The position numbers were made by a program, and so were the translations under genes. The notes beneath the pieces were generated by a model, which saw nothing but the letters and a program-made list of their open reading frames with translations, ran no database searches and was not told the DNA's origin. This document shows positions 11,946 to 29,460 of a stretch of DNA of 64,000 nucleotides, piece after piece; within the stretch, counting starts at the first letter, position 1; the number at the start of each line of letters is the position of its first letter. Source of the stretch: Pogonophryne albipinna (taxonomy: Eukaryota; Chordata; Actinopteri; Perciformes; Artedidraconidae); NCBI GenBank assembly GCA_028583405.1, contig CM053253.1, forward strand, positions 9,540,441-9,604,440, given 5' to 3'.

Positions 11946-13977
11946 CTGAATGTGAGGGGAGAGGGGGGAGATATACATGAGAGATGGATCGATGAGAAAA
12001 AAGGAGTAAGGAGTGAAGTGAAAGGAAACAATAATACAAGGTGAAATGAAGAAAAGGAGAGGAGTCACAGGGAGAGAAAAGAGAAAGATCAGTCAGTTCA
12101 AAATGACAGTTATTAAAGCTTGTCCAGCCCCAGGTAAGCGGGGGTAGAACTTGTGTAAACTTCATCTTGCAGATAATGAGGGTTTGCAAACAGGACGCTA
12201 AACACTTAAACTGGACTTATAGTTGTGTGTTGAGAGTGAAAAGCAACTGCGTCTTGGTGCAACTCTCTAAGTGTTATAATGCCAAGAGATGAGGGTTGAA
12301 TAATGGCCTGAAAGAGAACATTAAGCTCTCTATAGAGGCTTCTCAATACCGGTAGTGACCCGGAAATGAATTTCAGCGCGCCATGTTGAAGGACATCTCA
12401 TTTCTCTAAATGCACACCGAGCATCGAGCGTCAAGGAGGCTCTCTGGAGGAGCTCTAACCGAGGATACACTGATGGTTCCTCCACGGATGCATTTCCGGG
12501 AACGGTGGAGGCGTGACGCACGGCCGGACTTATCTCAGCCAATGACAGCTCTGCATGCATCCCCTGGATATTATTTTAGAAACTGCTTTCATCGCGTTGC
12601 AATGTTTCCAGAGAGAACAGCTGTGAGGTCCGTGCTGAAAGCAGAGCAGTGTGTATAATATATATCACTCAGTATAACAGGCCTACTCTCTTTATTTGCA
12701 AACATAGAGTCGATATTTTTCTAAAACCATTTAGTGCTTCACATAATAAAATACACAACGGCTGTAGCCTGATTATGCTTTAGGAGATGTAGGTGTGTGT
12801 GATACAGTGTGTAGGTGTGTGTGTGGTACAGTGTGTAGGTGTGTGTGTTGTACAGTGCGTAGATGCGGCGGACAGACGGGTCTCAATTGGTTTGGTGTCC
12901 TCTGCTTACTTTTAATACAACTTTTGGCCCGTAATTTCAATTCCCCATTTCAGCGACCAGAGAGAGGGGGGGATATATCCAGTCTCTGATTGTGTTACGT
13001 TATTATGAGAGTGCTCTCATACTTTAAATTGTATATATTTATATAAATATATGTGTGTGTGTGTCCGCATCTGTAGCCTGTTATTGTCTCATTATACCGC
13101 ACTCTCAATGAATTCAAAGTAAATATGTGGGGGAACAATGTTCAGCTGATCTAACAGAGATTATAAAATACAGCGCTATGACAAAACACTCGACAGCTGA
13201 TGCAGCTGTTGCCACGTAATAATGAACGGACGTCGCTTTAATATGACCGCTCAGAGGAGAGGAGTTCTCATTTCTTTAAACGTCTGCTGCTTCCCCTCCT
13301 CTCTCCTCGGTTCCCCTCCTCGGTCCTCCGCTCGCATCTCCTGTGGGCGGGACTAAGTCTCAGGAGGGGAGTCGAGGAAGGGAAATTTAAGAATTGAGAA
13401 GCCTCTTTTGACTAGCTAACCTGTTTGCTGAAGCTCTAGCTGATCATGTCTGTATGCATTGATGACACTTTGTCATCTCTTTATTAATTTAATTCATGTA
13501 AATATTGTTCACGTGTGTCATGGCAATACTGTAACCTTGTAATCACGGCTGGGTGTGGTTACAGGTGACACACAGCACTCTGACCACACCCAGCCGTGAC
13601 ACAGGGTGTGTTCAGGAGTGAAGCTTTCTAACTTGCAACCCTCTTTAAACTTTATAGACTATATTTCAACAAGGTCTTGAGATCTATGAGAGATATGAAG
13701 ATACCAAAATGGCTGTAACTTAAAACTATTGGGAAATAACGGATCTGTAGTTGACCGGCTAGCAAAAATATTGAGTTTTACTTTTGAATTTCTAAGTTAT
13801 CTGTGACTTGCTTATTAAACCCTGATTTGAGAGTAAGTCTGCTGAGCATGTACGCTGTTTTGAGGAGCACTTCTTCCTGGAACAGTTACAGAAACTGATG
13901 GGACACTAAAGCCCCTTAAGAGGAACATGTACATCAGTTTGAAAAGGCTCCACATTTAAGGAATGCTAACGTCAGTA

Positions 13978-14065
<88 letters not shown>

Positions 14066-17000
14066 GCTGTTTCAAACTGCCATCTGCTGCTCCTTCTCCT
14101 TTCACTGATCTCTTTTCTTCTGCAGCTCCTTCTCCATCTCCTCCTTATTCATCTACAAATTACCCACTAATGCTGCTTCCCTCCCCCCCTCCCCTAACTT
14201 CCTCTCTTTAATTCATTTTTCCCTCTCACTATGACATGTGGTCCACTTCCTCTCCATCTCTTCCTCCGCCCCACTATCATCATCACCGTTGCTCTGACTA
14301 GCAGCTCCGGTCGTCTGGGAAACGGGGTGTTGCATGGCAGCGCCCAGGCCCGGGTATCCACGGTAACCGTAGCTGAGGCCGGCCCCGTTGATGTAGAGCT
14401 GGGAGTCCTGGGAGGAGAAGGCGGAGGCGGCCAGGGAGTAGGCCGAGTGAGCGAGGGACGCCGGCTCCCGCAGACCCCCCCCCCCACCGGACGCTTTGTC
14501 CAGGGAGACGGGCTCGTCCTGGGGAGGAGACAGGGATCCACGGAGGGTTAGTTTCAAAACAAAAAACAGCAATCTTGGAGGATAAAACATGTCTTTACTT
14601 AAGTAAAAGTAGAAACACTATGATCAGTAAAAACTCCATTACAAGTAAAAGTCCTACATTAAAATGTTACTTGATGTAAATGTACAAAAGTATTTGCATC
14701 AATTGGAACTTTAAGTAAAAGTACTCATTCTTTACAAAGGCCCCTTCCAGAATAATATAATGTAAAAAGTATGATAGATAAATGAGGATATTTAAAATGT
14801 AAAATAAAATGCAGTTACTAAGTCCTAGATAATTCCAATAAAAGGTAGATCATTTTTTATTGATACATTTATAAACAAAATGACATATAGTTATGTATAA
14901 CGATTGGAAGGTTTAAGATCACATTTCTAAAATGTCCTAAAGATACAAGTGAAAAGGTTGTTGTGCAGTAGACCTAGTTTGTGAAGCAGGAGAGCGTGAC
15001 ATTAAAGAGTGATGGAGCAATTCTGAGCGGTGATATAGTTATTTTCCAGTAAATTGCTTTATAGATATAAAGAAAACAGTGAGTATCATATCTCTCTCGG
15101 AGAGAAAACCACCCAACCCTTTCATATCAAATATAATGGTGTGTTCCATAGACATCAGCGGTGATAAATCTTTCGGCAGAGAGGGCAATAGACTGAGTCC
15201 ACAAGTTTGAGAGTTGAAGAGGAATCCTATAAATCACATCACTGACTGACAGGAAAACTGCCTCCACAACATTTGGGGAATATGTTTGTGTTTCTGTATT
15301 TAAAAAAACAACCTTTGCCGAAAGCGGCACAAATTATTATTTGTGTGACATTTGAATGAGAGTTTCTAATCAATCAAGATGGAGAGATATTTATATTGCA
15401 TGACCCTCTTGATTATGAGTGTGATTATAGTCCTTAGGTCTATCGTGCTGCCTCTTTAAAAACATTATTTGAGCATGAAATACAAGACTTGAAGATCATC
15501 ACACAAACGCTATCTTACGTGATAGGTGTCGAGGCGCATCCTCTTGGCGGCGTTGCGTGTTTCACTTTCGCAGGCGGCAGCCAGGATGTTCTCAGCCATG
15601 GCCGAGGTGAGGTGAGGCGGAGTGGGGCGGGTCTGCAGACACAACCATATTATGGAATTTAATTACAGAGGGAAAAAGAGAAAGTGATTATAATATATTT
15701 CCGTTAACAGACAGAACATCAACAAAGCGATGAAGGAAATGAGGCAGAGAGGGGCAGGAGGCTCCATACATATAATTGTTATACTACACTGGAATGATGT
15801 TGATTATTTACTTAATTTCTGTTAAATGGTTTGGATTTGCATTATATGTGTTCATTTTATTTGACTTGAATTGTCTTATTTCATTGTAGTCCTGAAATAT
15901 TTTGTTCCTGTTCCATGTTAGGCACTTTGTACATTCCGTTGTAAAGTTCTGTATAAATAAAATAATGTTTTCCATTTGTAACTCTTGTTTGCATATTAGA
16001 TTCTGACATCTTAAATGTTACGTAAGCTTTGGAATACAATATATTAAAGCTATTAAATCCCAGAAAACATGCTTTGCTATTATATGCAGACTGATGCAAA
16101 TGGTATTTGAAGGCAATTTTGTCACAATAAAAATGAAGAACACCTTCCTGTGTATCAGGTATTAACACATGGTGCAATATGATGATTCACCACTGGGAGG
16201 CAGCAGAGACTTTTCAGTGACTGACACATTGTGACATATCTGTTACTACCTGGTAATAATGTTCAAAGCATACACCCTCCTGCATTCGTACAAACACATC
16301 CAATCACACTGCCTTTGCATTATAACAGTACTGCAGCAAATACTGTTGATTAATTAAACATGTATCCTGGGATTTACTGATGTTAAGAACATATGACGCA
16401 ATATGTATATATGTTTCATTTTAATTAATTTCTTACTTCATAGTTTATATGACCCAATATGCTATATATATGCTCATTTTAATTCATTTCTTATTTCATA
16501 GTTTTTATTTTCATCTTTGATTTTATTAATCTGTGTTGTCCTGTTTTCCATCCTTACCCTGTTGCTGTTGGAACTACTGAATTTCCCCACGGGGATTAAT
16601 AAAGGTCCATCTTATCTTATCTTAAAAGTACACTAAAGAAGGAACACCCATAGTCAATGTCATGAATTAAAAACAGACCTTAGCTAATGTTAAACTAATG
16701 AAAATCATACAAAACAATTAATAGTTTTTTGAGAGAGTTATTGGTGTGTTTTAGTCATTGGTGAATGTTTGCGTTATAAAATCACACACAAAACATACCA
16801 TGTATAACAATAAAAAGATATTGGGCTTTTGCTTCAAAGACAGACATTCAGACATTCACGTACCTCCATGCCGCTCTTCTTCATGCGTCGGCAGGATTTG
16901 AGGTAGGTGCGGATGCGCTTGCGGGCGCGCTCCTGGAACTCTGGGAACTGTCTGCTGCACGACTCGATGATGGCCTGGATCTTCTCCTTGGGCTGTTTGG

Positions 17001-19887
17001 AGATGGGAACCATTCGATCCAAGTTCTCGTCCACAAACAGACGCACAAACATCTGCAGACAGAAAACACAGCAGTTAATGAAATGTTTTTTTAATGGGTT
17101 ATTGTTTTTTTAGCTAATTTGTGTATAACTTGCTCCTTTAAGTTGTCTTATCAATTTGTTTGTACATTAAGTGGTATAATGTTACCAAGTACAAGAAGTA
17201 AATATTGTAATTTTTACTAGTATACTAGTTTCAAAATTCCAGGAATTTTCAAAGATGGAAATTTCCATGGGAATTAACGGGAATTTATGGGAATAAATGG
17301 GAATAAACTGGACATTTTCAAATTCCAGGAATTTTCAAAGATGGAAATTTCCATGGGAATTAACGGGAATTTATGGGAATAAATGGGAATAAACTGGACA
17401 TTTTCAAAATTGAAGGTTGACTCTTCATAGGGAACTTAAATATAGTTGGGGAAAGTATATTTTAGCTTAATCTTGACTGAAGCAAACAGATGCCATTCAA
17501 GTACACTTCAATCACATGCACATAGCACACTGCTTACTGCATGGCTATTGAGACCACACCCCTACAGGCACTGAGCATTCATCCATCACATGCACAGATG
17601 ATTTCTTGTGGGGATCTTTGGATGGGGGGTGCATTTTTATTCATTTTTGAATGAATGGTGTGGGGGGGGGGGTGAGTAATATTTAACTCAACATTCATGT
17701 TTTTGTTCTTCAATGAAACAAATGATTGTTCAATCAAATAATTAAAACTTGTTCTGTTCTACTTACAAATAAATCCCATAAATAGTTCCCATAAATTCTC
17801 ATAATTCCCATTATTCCCATGGAAAGTTTCCAATATGGAATATTTCCAAAATTCCCCAGCTTAACTTCCCATGGAAATTTACCAGAAATGTACTGGAAAT
17901 GTTCCGCCCCTTTGCAACCCTAAGTATACTACTATGAGCTGTTACTTTGCAGATTTAGATTAATCATACAAAATATAATCGACAAACACAACATGATGTG
18001 TTATTACAACACAAGTTAGAACAATATCAAGTAAATCAAATGTGCTCTGCCTTTACTAGCAGCAACATATAATAAACATTTGAATTGCATAATGAGAACT
18101 TTAAGTCTGTTTTTATGCAAGTCATTTATCTTTAAAAGTATCACTACTACATTTGAGTATATATTATTCTGGTGTACACATTTATATTATTGTTACTTTT
18201 TTCGTAGCTTCTTTCTTATCTTTATTTCCTGTTGTATAGATCATTCTTGTTTAGTTTTTACCCTTATTCTAGTTGTAAGTCCTTATTTTAACCTTATTTT
18301 AACCTATCTATTCTGTACTTATTTCTGTATTTGTGCTGCATCAGCAGAATTTCCCCTGTAAGGATCAATAATAGCTTATCTTGTTATTTTTTTAGGGTCT
18401 GTGCCATGGAGTGTGTTTGTGATTAATGACACGGACATGTTTTACAGGATGAACAGTGTTTTTTACTTAATGAATATAAGGAGACACCTTATTGATCCCA
18501 TAATGTAACACCCTCTCTCTGACTTACATTGAAGGCCTTTAGTCGCTCGGGATCGACTCCCTCTGCTTCGTTGATTTTGTCGTTGTCGTCATGGTCGTCA
18601 TGGTCGTCATCGTCGTCGTCAGGGCCGACCTGGCGTCCTGTGGTCAGATCCTCGGCTCCCAACTCCATCTTCACACTGTCGTAGCTGCCGCCAGAACTGT
18701 ACTGAGGGGACTGAACACACACATGATGAAGGGTTATGTTAGAGTTGGTCATACATTCAGTGTCTCTATCTATGTACCTGATTTTATCATCATGGGTTTG
18801 AGTGGTTCATTGTGTCAATCGACTTTCCTTAATAAAACCTGAAGTAAAAGTTTAATCGGGTGTTTTGTTGGGACACTCGAGAGACATCAAAGAGGCAAAT
18901 ATCAGCTTAAAAAACTACAACATTTTATCAGTGTTTTGAAAGGTGATACAACAATAATTTGGAAAGAATATAAACCGGCAAGTTTTTCAAAAAAATCGAC
19001 TTGAGTGATATATTTAGGAAAAATGCAACATTTCTGTGGATCCAGCTTCTTCAATGTACTTATCTCTGTATCATTGACTTCTTGTTGTTCAAAGGGGTTG
19101 GACTCTAGGACACTGGGCAAGCCACTTTTCTGTTGTCGTTTTTAAAATGTCTGAAGACATGGTGGTAAGTAGAAATTGAATTTATTTAATTGTAAATGTT
19201 TCTGTCTGTCTATTCCCCAAATAGGGAAGCAAGTACAAGAGCGCTGCAGGGGGTCATTAAGATTTAAAATCTCCGTCTTTATATAATAATAATTAAAGCT
19301 ATATAATATACTTCTTGAAATCCTTTCTTACGTAATCTTATTGTAAACAATCACTTGTGTGTGTATGGATTTACAGTTTGTGTGTGTGTTTGTTAGTGCT
19401 TGTGTGTGTGTCTGCTGTTGTCTCACCTTGCCCCCGTAATCCCTGCCGTCTCGTTCCAGTCGCAGCTCGGCAGTGTGTGAGTGGGACTGCGAGTGTGTGT
19501 TGGGAGTGTGTGCATTATGTGTGTGAGGTGTGTGTGGCAGAGGCAGGGCAGGGTGTGGGGTCAGCGAGGGTTTGGGAGCCAGCGGGTACTTCCTGCGGAG
19601 TTCCTCGGGGTGCAGAGCGCCGAGCAGCGCTGCCGCCGCCGCCGACACGGTGACGGGCAAGTGAGAGGAGGACAGGCGCTGAGGGGGGGGGTCGCTCAGG
19701 TTCATGGGCTGCTGGTCCTCAGACGATGAGGAGGAGGATGTAGGCGTGCTGAAGTCCAGCGGGGCGGGGCCGCCGTTGCCATTGACGATCCCGGTCTCCC
19801 TGACTATAGCAGTGTCCGTAGCGGCGGAGGAGGGGGGGGTCAGAGCCGGCAGCCCGCTCCCACTGCCGCACTCTGACGAGGAATCCT
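11701..19887 (-). CDS. nol4l: Nucleolar protein 4-like (NOL4L), six 3'-terminal coding exons
   Basis: Six exons join in frame: 19887-19427, 18710-18528, 17052-16864, 15632-15519, 14518-14287 and 11945-11701, with AG/GT at every junction. They encode about 474 residues, from a split Glu to the stop TGA at 11703-11701. The protein is near-identical to vertebrate NOL4L in its core ([20 protein letters not shown] to KSCRRMKK) and at its end ([20 protein letters not shown] then ILQQN). NOL4L and NOL4 are nuclear/nucleolar proteins of poorly known biochemistry. The basic run [16 protein letters not shown] could serve as a nuclear localisation signal. Three PxDLS-like motifs (PLDFS, PMNLS, PTDLS) suggest CtBP binding. 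The region between the acidic exon and the first of these motifs is longer than in mammals, with Ala- and His/Thr-rich insertions. The 5' exons lie beyond 19888 and were not found. NOL4 is the only close alternative, but the [20 protein letters not shown] segment favours NOL4L. Confidence 0.95.
12334..13406. mobile_element. Inverted-repeat DNA transposon in nol4l intron
   Basis: The ends AGAGGCTTCTCAAT (12334-12347) and ATTGAGAAGCCTCT (13393-13406) are perfect complements about 1.07 kb apart. The interior is CpG-richer than the host intron near both ends (12350-12560, 13200-13380) and has no intact transposase. It lies in the intron between nol4l exons E and F. The superfamily is unknown. Confidence 0.55.
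13543..13599. repeat. 17-bp perfect hairpin
   Basis: TCACGGCTGGGTGTGGT (13543-13559) pairs exactly with ACCACACCCAGCCGTGA (13583-13599) across a 23-base loop. It may be a solo MITE or a remnant of one. Confidence 0.8.
13980..14063. repeat. (GT)42 microsatellite
   Basis: Pure GT repeat of about 84 bases in the intron between nol4l exons F and E, ending about 220 bases from the exon E donor. No interruption is visible. Confidence 0.97.
14287..14518 (-). CDS. nol4l: nol4l exon E (Gly-rich and Tyr/Gly region)
   Basis: The exon reads [20 protein letters not shown], then a Ser/Ala/Tyr-rich region with [19 protein letters not shown], ending SQSNG split in phase 1. It is bounded by a CCCCAG acceptor and a GTGATG donor (14281-14286). 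It matches human DEPIALDK and the YANGGLNYSYRGYG region. The Gly run is encoded by 11 consecutive G on the sense strand (14475-14485). Confidence 0.92.
14519..15518. other. nol4l intron between exons D and E
   Basis: About 1 kb of AT-rich intron with the AAGTAAAAGTA-type repeat fragment near its left end and nothing else recognisable. Confidence 0.8.
14590..14750. mobile_element. Dispersed fish repeat fragment (AAGTAAAAGTA-type)
   Basis: CTTTACTTAAGTAAAAGTAG, then AGTAAAAGTCCTACATTAAA and AAGTAAAAGTACTCATTCT match a repeat family widespread in fish introns. A related start (AGTGGAAGAAGTATTCAGAT) occurs at 21731-21760. The boundaries are approximate. Confidence 0.45.
15519..15632 (-). CDS. 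nol4l: nol4l exon D
   Basis: This is a 38-codon exon too short for a simple open-frame search. It reads [20 protein letters not shown], then [18 protein letters not shown]. The acceptor is CTGCAG (15633 upward) and the donor GTAAGA (15513-15518). The mammalian protein has the same segment with RKAAKRMRLE. Phase is 0 at both ends, so the exon could be skipped without a frameshift. Confidence 0.95.
16430..16625 (+). mobile_element. L2-like LINE 3' tail
   Basis: The stretch ends GAATTTCCCCACGGGGATTA, ATAAAGG and a (CTTAT)n tail, the usual 3' end of L2/Rex-type LINEs in fish. It is heavily 5'-truncated and lies in nol4l intron C-D, opposite to the gene. Confidence 0.6.
16864..17052 (-). CDS. nol4l: nol4l exon C (highly conserved core)
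   Basis: This 63-codon exon runs from [12 protein letters not shown] to KKSGME and is almost unchanged from the human protein. It is bounded by a CTGCAG acceptor and a GTACGT donor (16858-16863). It contains the conserved block around [19 protein letters not shown], a basic region able to act as a nuclear localisation signal or to contact nucleic acid. Confidence 0.97.
17228..17409. repeat. Tandem duplication (about 90-bp unit, 2 copies)
   Basis: The block starting TTCCAGGAATTTTCAAAGAT and ending AAACTGGACATTTTCAAA occurs twice back to back with virtually no differences, so the duplication is recent relative to the element itself. Confidence 0.85.
17228..17923. mobile_element. hAT-like MITE with 8-bp target duplication
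   Basis: An exact GTATACTA occurs on both sides (17220-17227, 17924-17931). The interior has mirrored GGGAATTTATGGGAATAAAT-type blocks: direct on the left (17240-17400), complementary on the right (17760-17900). The right end, read outwards-in, is TTAGGGTTGCAAAGGGGCGG, typical of hAT-type fish repeats; the left end is degraded (GTTTCAAAATTCC). An internal block of about 90 bases is tandemly duplicated at 17231-17409. Inserted in nol4l intron B-C. Confidence 0.7.
18080..18385 (+). mobile_element. L2-like LINE 3' tail
   Basis: T-rich sequence ending in GCAGAATTTCCCCTGTAAGG, ATCAATAATAGCTTATCTTG, the same tail type as at 16430-16625. It lies in nol4l intron B-C and is 5'-truncated and decayed. 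Confidence 0.5.
18528..18710 (-). CDS. nol4l: nol4l exon B (acidic Asp/His cluster)
   Basis: This 61-codon exon runs in frame from [20 protein letters not shown] through a run of six Asp followed by HDDHDDNDK to PERLKAFN. It is bounded by a CAG acceptor (18711-18713) and a GTAAGT donor (18522-18527). Human NOL4L has the same order: SPPYSSGSYDS, an Asp/His cluster, and DPERLKAFN. Confidence 0.95.
18711..19426. other. nol4l intron between exons A and B
   Basis: About 0.7 kb of AT-rich intron without recognised repeats except short TG-rich patches close to the exon A donor (19355-19410). Confidence 0.8.
19427..19887 (-). CDS. nol4l: nol4l exon A (Ser/Pro-rich; Ala and His/Thr low-complexity inserts)
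   Basis: The 461-bp exon starts with two bases of a split Glu codon (acceptor CTTCCAG just above 19887) and ends in phase 0 at donor GTGAGA (19421-19426). It reads [12 protein letters not shown], as in human NOL4L (DDDSSSESGSG), then [11 protein letters not shown] and [12 protein letters not shown], both with human counterparts. After that come an alanine run ([20 protein letters not shown]), a Pro-rich segment and a His/Thr/Ser-rich stretch that I do not recall in the mammalian protein. Homopolymer runs of 8-9 G on the plus strand encode Pro-rich spots. The exon assignment is strong; the inserts look like expansions in the fish lineage. Confidence 0.9.
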
Positions 19888-22660
19888 CTGGAAGCAGAAG
19901 AGAGGTTCGTTTAACAGATGGACTAACACATGTCTTTGTTGCGTCTTGATGTTTATTTCCCACTCAGGTTCAAGCAGTTCAGAGCGTTACTTCACATTAT
20001 TCATTGTTTCGGTTTTGTCCTTTCAATGACCCTGAACAATCTGCACATATTGTCCTCACACTCCACCTGATTTCACTTTAAATGTTAGTAAAAACTTAAT
20101 ACAATTTTTTCACACTTTTATTACTGCTTGTACTAGTGTTTACCGGTATATGTTTTATAGTAGGTTGGTTTATTATATTGTAACCTCACCTCTAGTATTT
20201 TAATCTAATGTATTCTACACAAACTGTATACAGTAGATGTTTTTTACACATAACATTACGTGAATATGAGAGAAGAAAAACGTAGTAAAAAGGTGTTTCT
20301 CACAATGACTTACTAAAGGGGCAACTAGAAGGTGAGTTATGTCATTCAAAACCGCCTATTATCTACACACATTATGTGCAACATGATGTTTCTATTTTCA
20401 TCATTATCATTCTTGTATGTGTCTTGTTGCAGGGAGTATAGGTGACTAATGGATCCTAACATAAACAAAATCTAAAAACTAATTGCAGATAGGTCAGAAC
20501 CAGTAAATCAGTCATTATCATTGAGATGTTACGTGATTGCTGTTATGTGTGCATGTTCTGAATAGACACATAAATACAAGGCATATTCATATATATATCA
20601 TTCTATGGATCTTTCTGAATGCCCAGCAGATGGCAGGCTTCCTTCGTGAAGAACTATGAGATTCTTAGAAACAGTTTCTGCTTCTGTTCTGCTCTTCAAT
20701 GGTTCATAACATATTATTTCTGTATGCTTTACCCTTGAATTGCAATTGCATGTTTCTTGCATACAGCGGGCACACAATATTACGTTTAGCAAACTACAGC
20801 TCGAAAAGTCACCAGTGCCTGAGTTATTCTCAGCTTCAGAGAGATATTATGTGTTGCAGAACCCTTGCTCTCTATTTCAAATGAAGATGTTGTATTGTTA
20901 TCATAATTTTTATGAAAGGAAATTACAAAATGATTCACTTTGCAGAAAAATAGGAAATGTCTTCATTACAGCCAGAGCTGTCTCACAGCTGGAGTGAAAT
21001 TGGGGGACGGTTACTGACTTCCTGTAGCCAGCAATAACACGAGAAAATTCTCTCCAAAGTGTCTGCTGGTGGGAGGAAAATAATGAGTCCTCAAATTATT
21101 TGAATTCTCTAAAAGCCATGGGCTGTGCACTGACTGCTAACGCCTTCCTTGGTGCCAGCAATAACAATGAGGGTGTGAGAGATAACATTGTAGGCCAAAA
21201 ATGGTCATTGGAGCTTGTGTAGTTTCAGAGATGAGGTTTTCTGTTCTGAGAGTGATGCAGAGACTGCGTGCAGCTGCTGTCAGGACATTGTTGCGGGTCG
21301 AGTGGAGTTTGATTAAACCCATCAAGTCTGCAGCCTGACCAGACAATAACACAGTGAACACCCTGCATTATGACAGAGACCCCTCCCCCACCTTAACACA
21401 CCACCACCGCCGCCTCATCATCATCATCATTACCAAGATTGTATTCCTCCCACTTTTTCTGAATCACCCTAACATCCTCTTCCTCACATCAACATTGTTA
21501 ATGCCATGTTCACGGTTCAAATAGTGCAAGTGAGTACAAACTTCCATTTAGAGCTACAACCAGAACAAGAGTGAACGTGTGTGGTGAGCGCTGTGTCTCC
21601 TGTCCAATAGAGCTGCAATTAACAATCATTTTCCTTATTGATTAACCTTTAAATGAATTGTTTGGTCTATAAAATGCAAGACAACTTGCTTAACCATCAT
21701 AGTTAACCTGTAATTGGGGGGTCAGTATTAGTGGAAGAAGTATTCAGATCCTTTACCAAAGTACATTATCAATATAACAATACAAAAATACTGCTAAAGA
21801 CAAACAAATCCTAGAACATACAAAAATATTATCAGCAATATGTAGTATGTAAAATATATACAAATATTTGTTCTGCAGAAAGTTTGTACCTGACTGACAT
21901 ATCAATACATATCACAGAAACACAATTACAATTTGGACACCAATAAGCAAGTTCAGTGTTGCAGCTGTTTCCCTATTTAATGATTTCATAAGAAAGTCTC
22001 CAAATGTATCTCTAAAAAGGACTCTCATGAAACACACAAGAGAATGGGGTTCAAGGGTGTAAAATGCTTTAGTATTTATTGTTGAAGCAGGTTCAACATC
22101 TCTGGATCTCTTTTCAGACAGACAGGCTTCTAAATAAGTGGTTGTGGAATAAATGGTGTGTGCCGTGCGGGCTGGCAGGCAGGATGGATGTCTGCACGCC
22201 TGATAGTTTTATAGTTCAGGATAGACTTCTGCTCCATAGTCCTCAACACATACCACAATGAAGCTTTTCTACTGCCATAACCACATACAGAGTGAGGATG
22301 GATATAAAGAGACACACTTTAACATTCACATTAGCGTACATGCGACTTCCGATTTTACCCAAATGTATGGTTCAATGTTTAATTAGTGCAGCACATGCAC
22401 TGCAATATTCCCAGCATCACAAACAGATGGAAAGAGACGGGGAGATTTCCGCTGATGAACATCGGGAGAAGCTAAATGAGACGGAGCAGAAAGACTGAAT
22501 GAATGATTTGAAACAGAAAGCGACTGATTGGAGAAACAGGGAAAAGAGAGGAGGAAAAAGAGGAAGAGGAGGGTGTTTGAATGAGTCAACAGCCCTAAAA
22601 CGCAGCAACTGGATTGTAAGGAAAAGTGATGCATAGAAAGAGAGGGGGCAGAGGATGGTA
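19888..22660. other. Upstream nol4l intron, part 1
   Basis: No exon is recognised. Bases 20960-21340 are complex, non-repetitive and moderately GC (for example CAGCCAGAGCTGTCTCACAG, GGTGCCAGCAATAACAATGA), unlike the AT-rich flanks, and are a candidate conserved non-coding element. A CATCAT run lies near 21416-21435. Confidence 0.4.
21728..21800. mobile_element. Dispersed fish repeat fragment (GGAAGAAGTATTCAGATCC-type)
   Basis: GTGGAAGAAGTATTCAGATC then CTTTACCAAAGTACA is the typical start of a dispersed fish repeat also partly present at 14590-14750. Truncated; class uncertain. Confidence 0.45.
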
Positions 22661-22985
22661 TCGACTGTGTCATTCTTTCGGTGGGGGAGGGAGGGAGGGG
22701 TGGAGCCCAAACCGCTGCATGGAGAGAGGGAGAGATGGGTAGGGGAGGCACTGGGGTAAAGAGAGAGAGGGCGATGCACTATGGAGGGAGGCACAGCCAG
22801 GCAGAAGGAAAGAGGTCAGGAGGGGGGTGGGAGGAGGAGGAGGAGGAGGAGGAAGTGGAGGTGCAGGAGAGGGTCATTGCTCGGGGGTGGGGGCAGCAGG
22901 AGGAGAGAGGAGAGGGGAGAGAGGAGAGGATGAGGGAGGATTGAGACAGGGGATGGGAGGGGGAAGGGTGGAGAGAGATTGAGTC
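22660..22985 (+). repeat. Polypurine (GGA/GAG)-rich tract
   Basis: The plus strand is overwhelmingly G and A, with AGGAGGAGGAGGAGGAGGAA near 22835-22855 and many GGGAGGG runs. It could form G-quadruplex or triplex DNA. Overlapping open frames (Glu/Gly/Arg-rich, or Pro/Ser/Leu-rich on the other strand) are composition artefacts. Confidence 0.8.
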
Positions 22986-29425
<6,440 letters not shown>

Positions 29426-29460
29426 TTTCAGTGTCATTAGCAGGTTGGGCGTTGTTGAGT

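Noticed and set aside
22383..22944. Overlapping 87-125-codon open frames on both strands
   Set aside because: Biased Glu/Gly/Arg or Ser/Pro/Leu composition from a polypurine tract.
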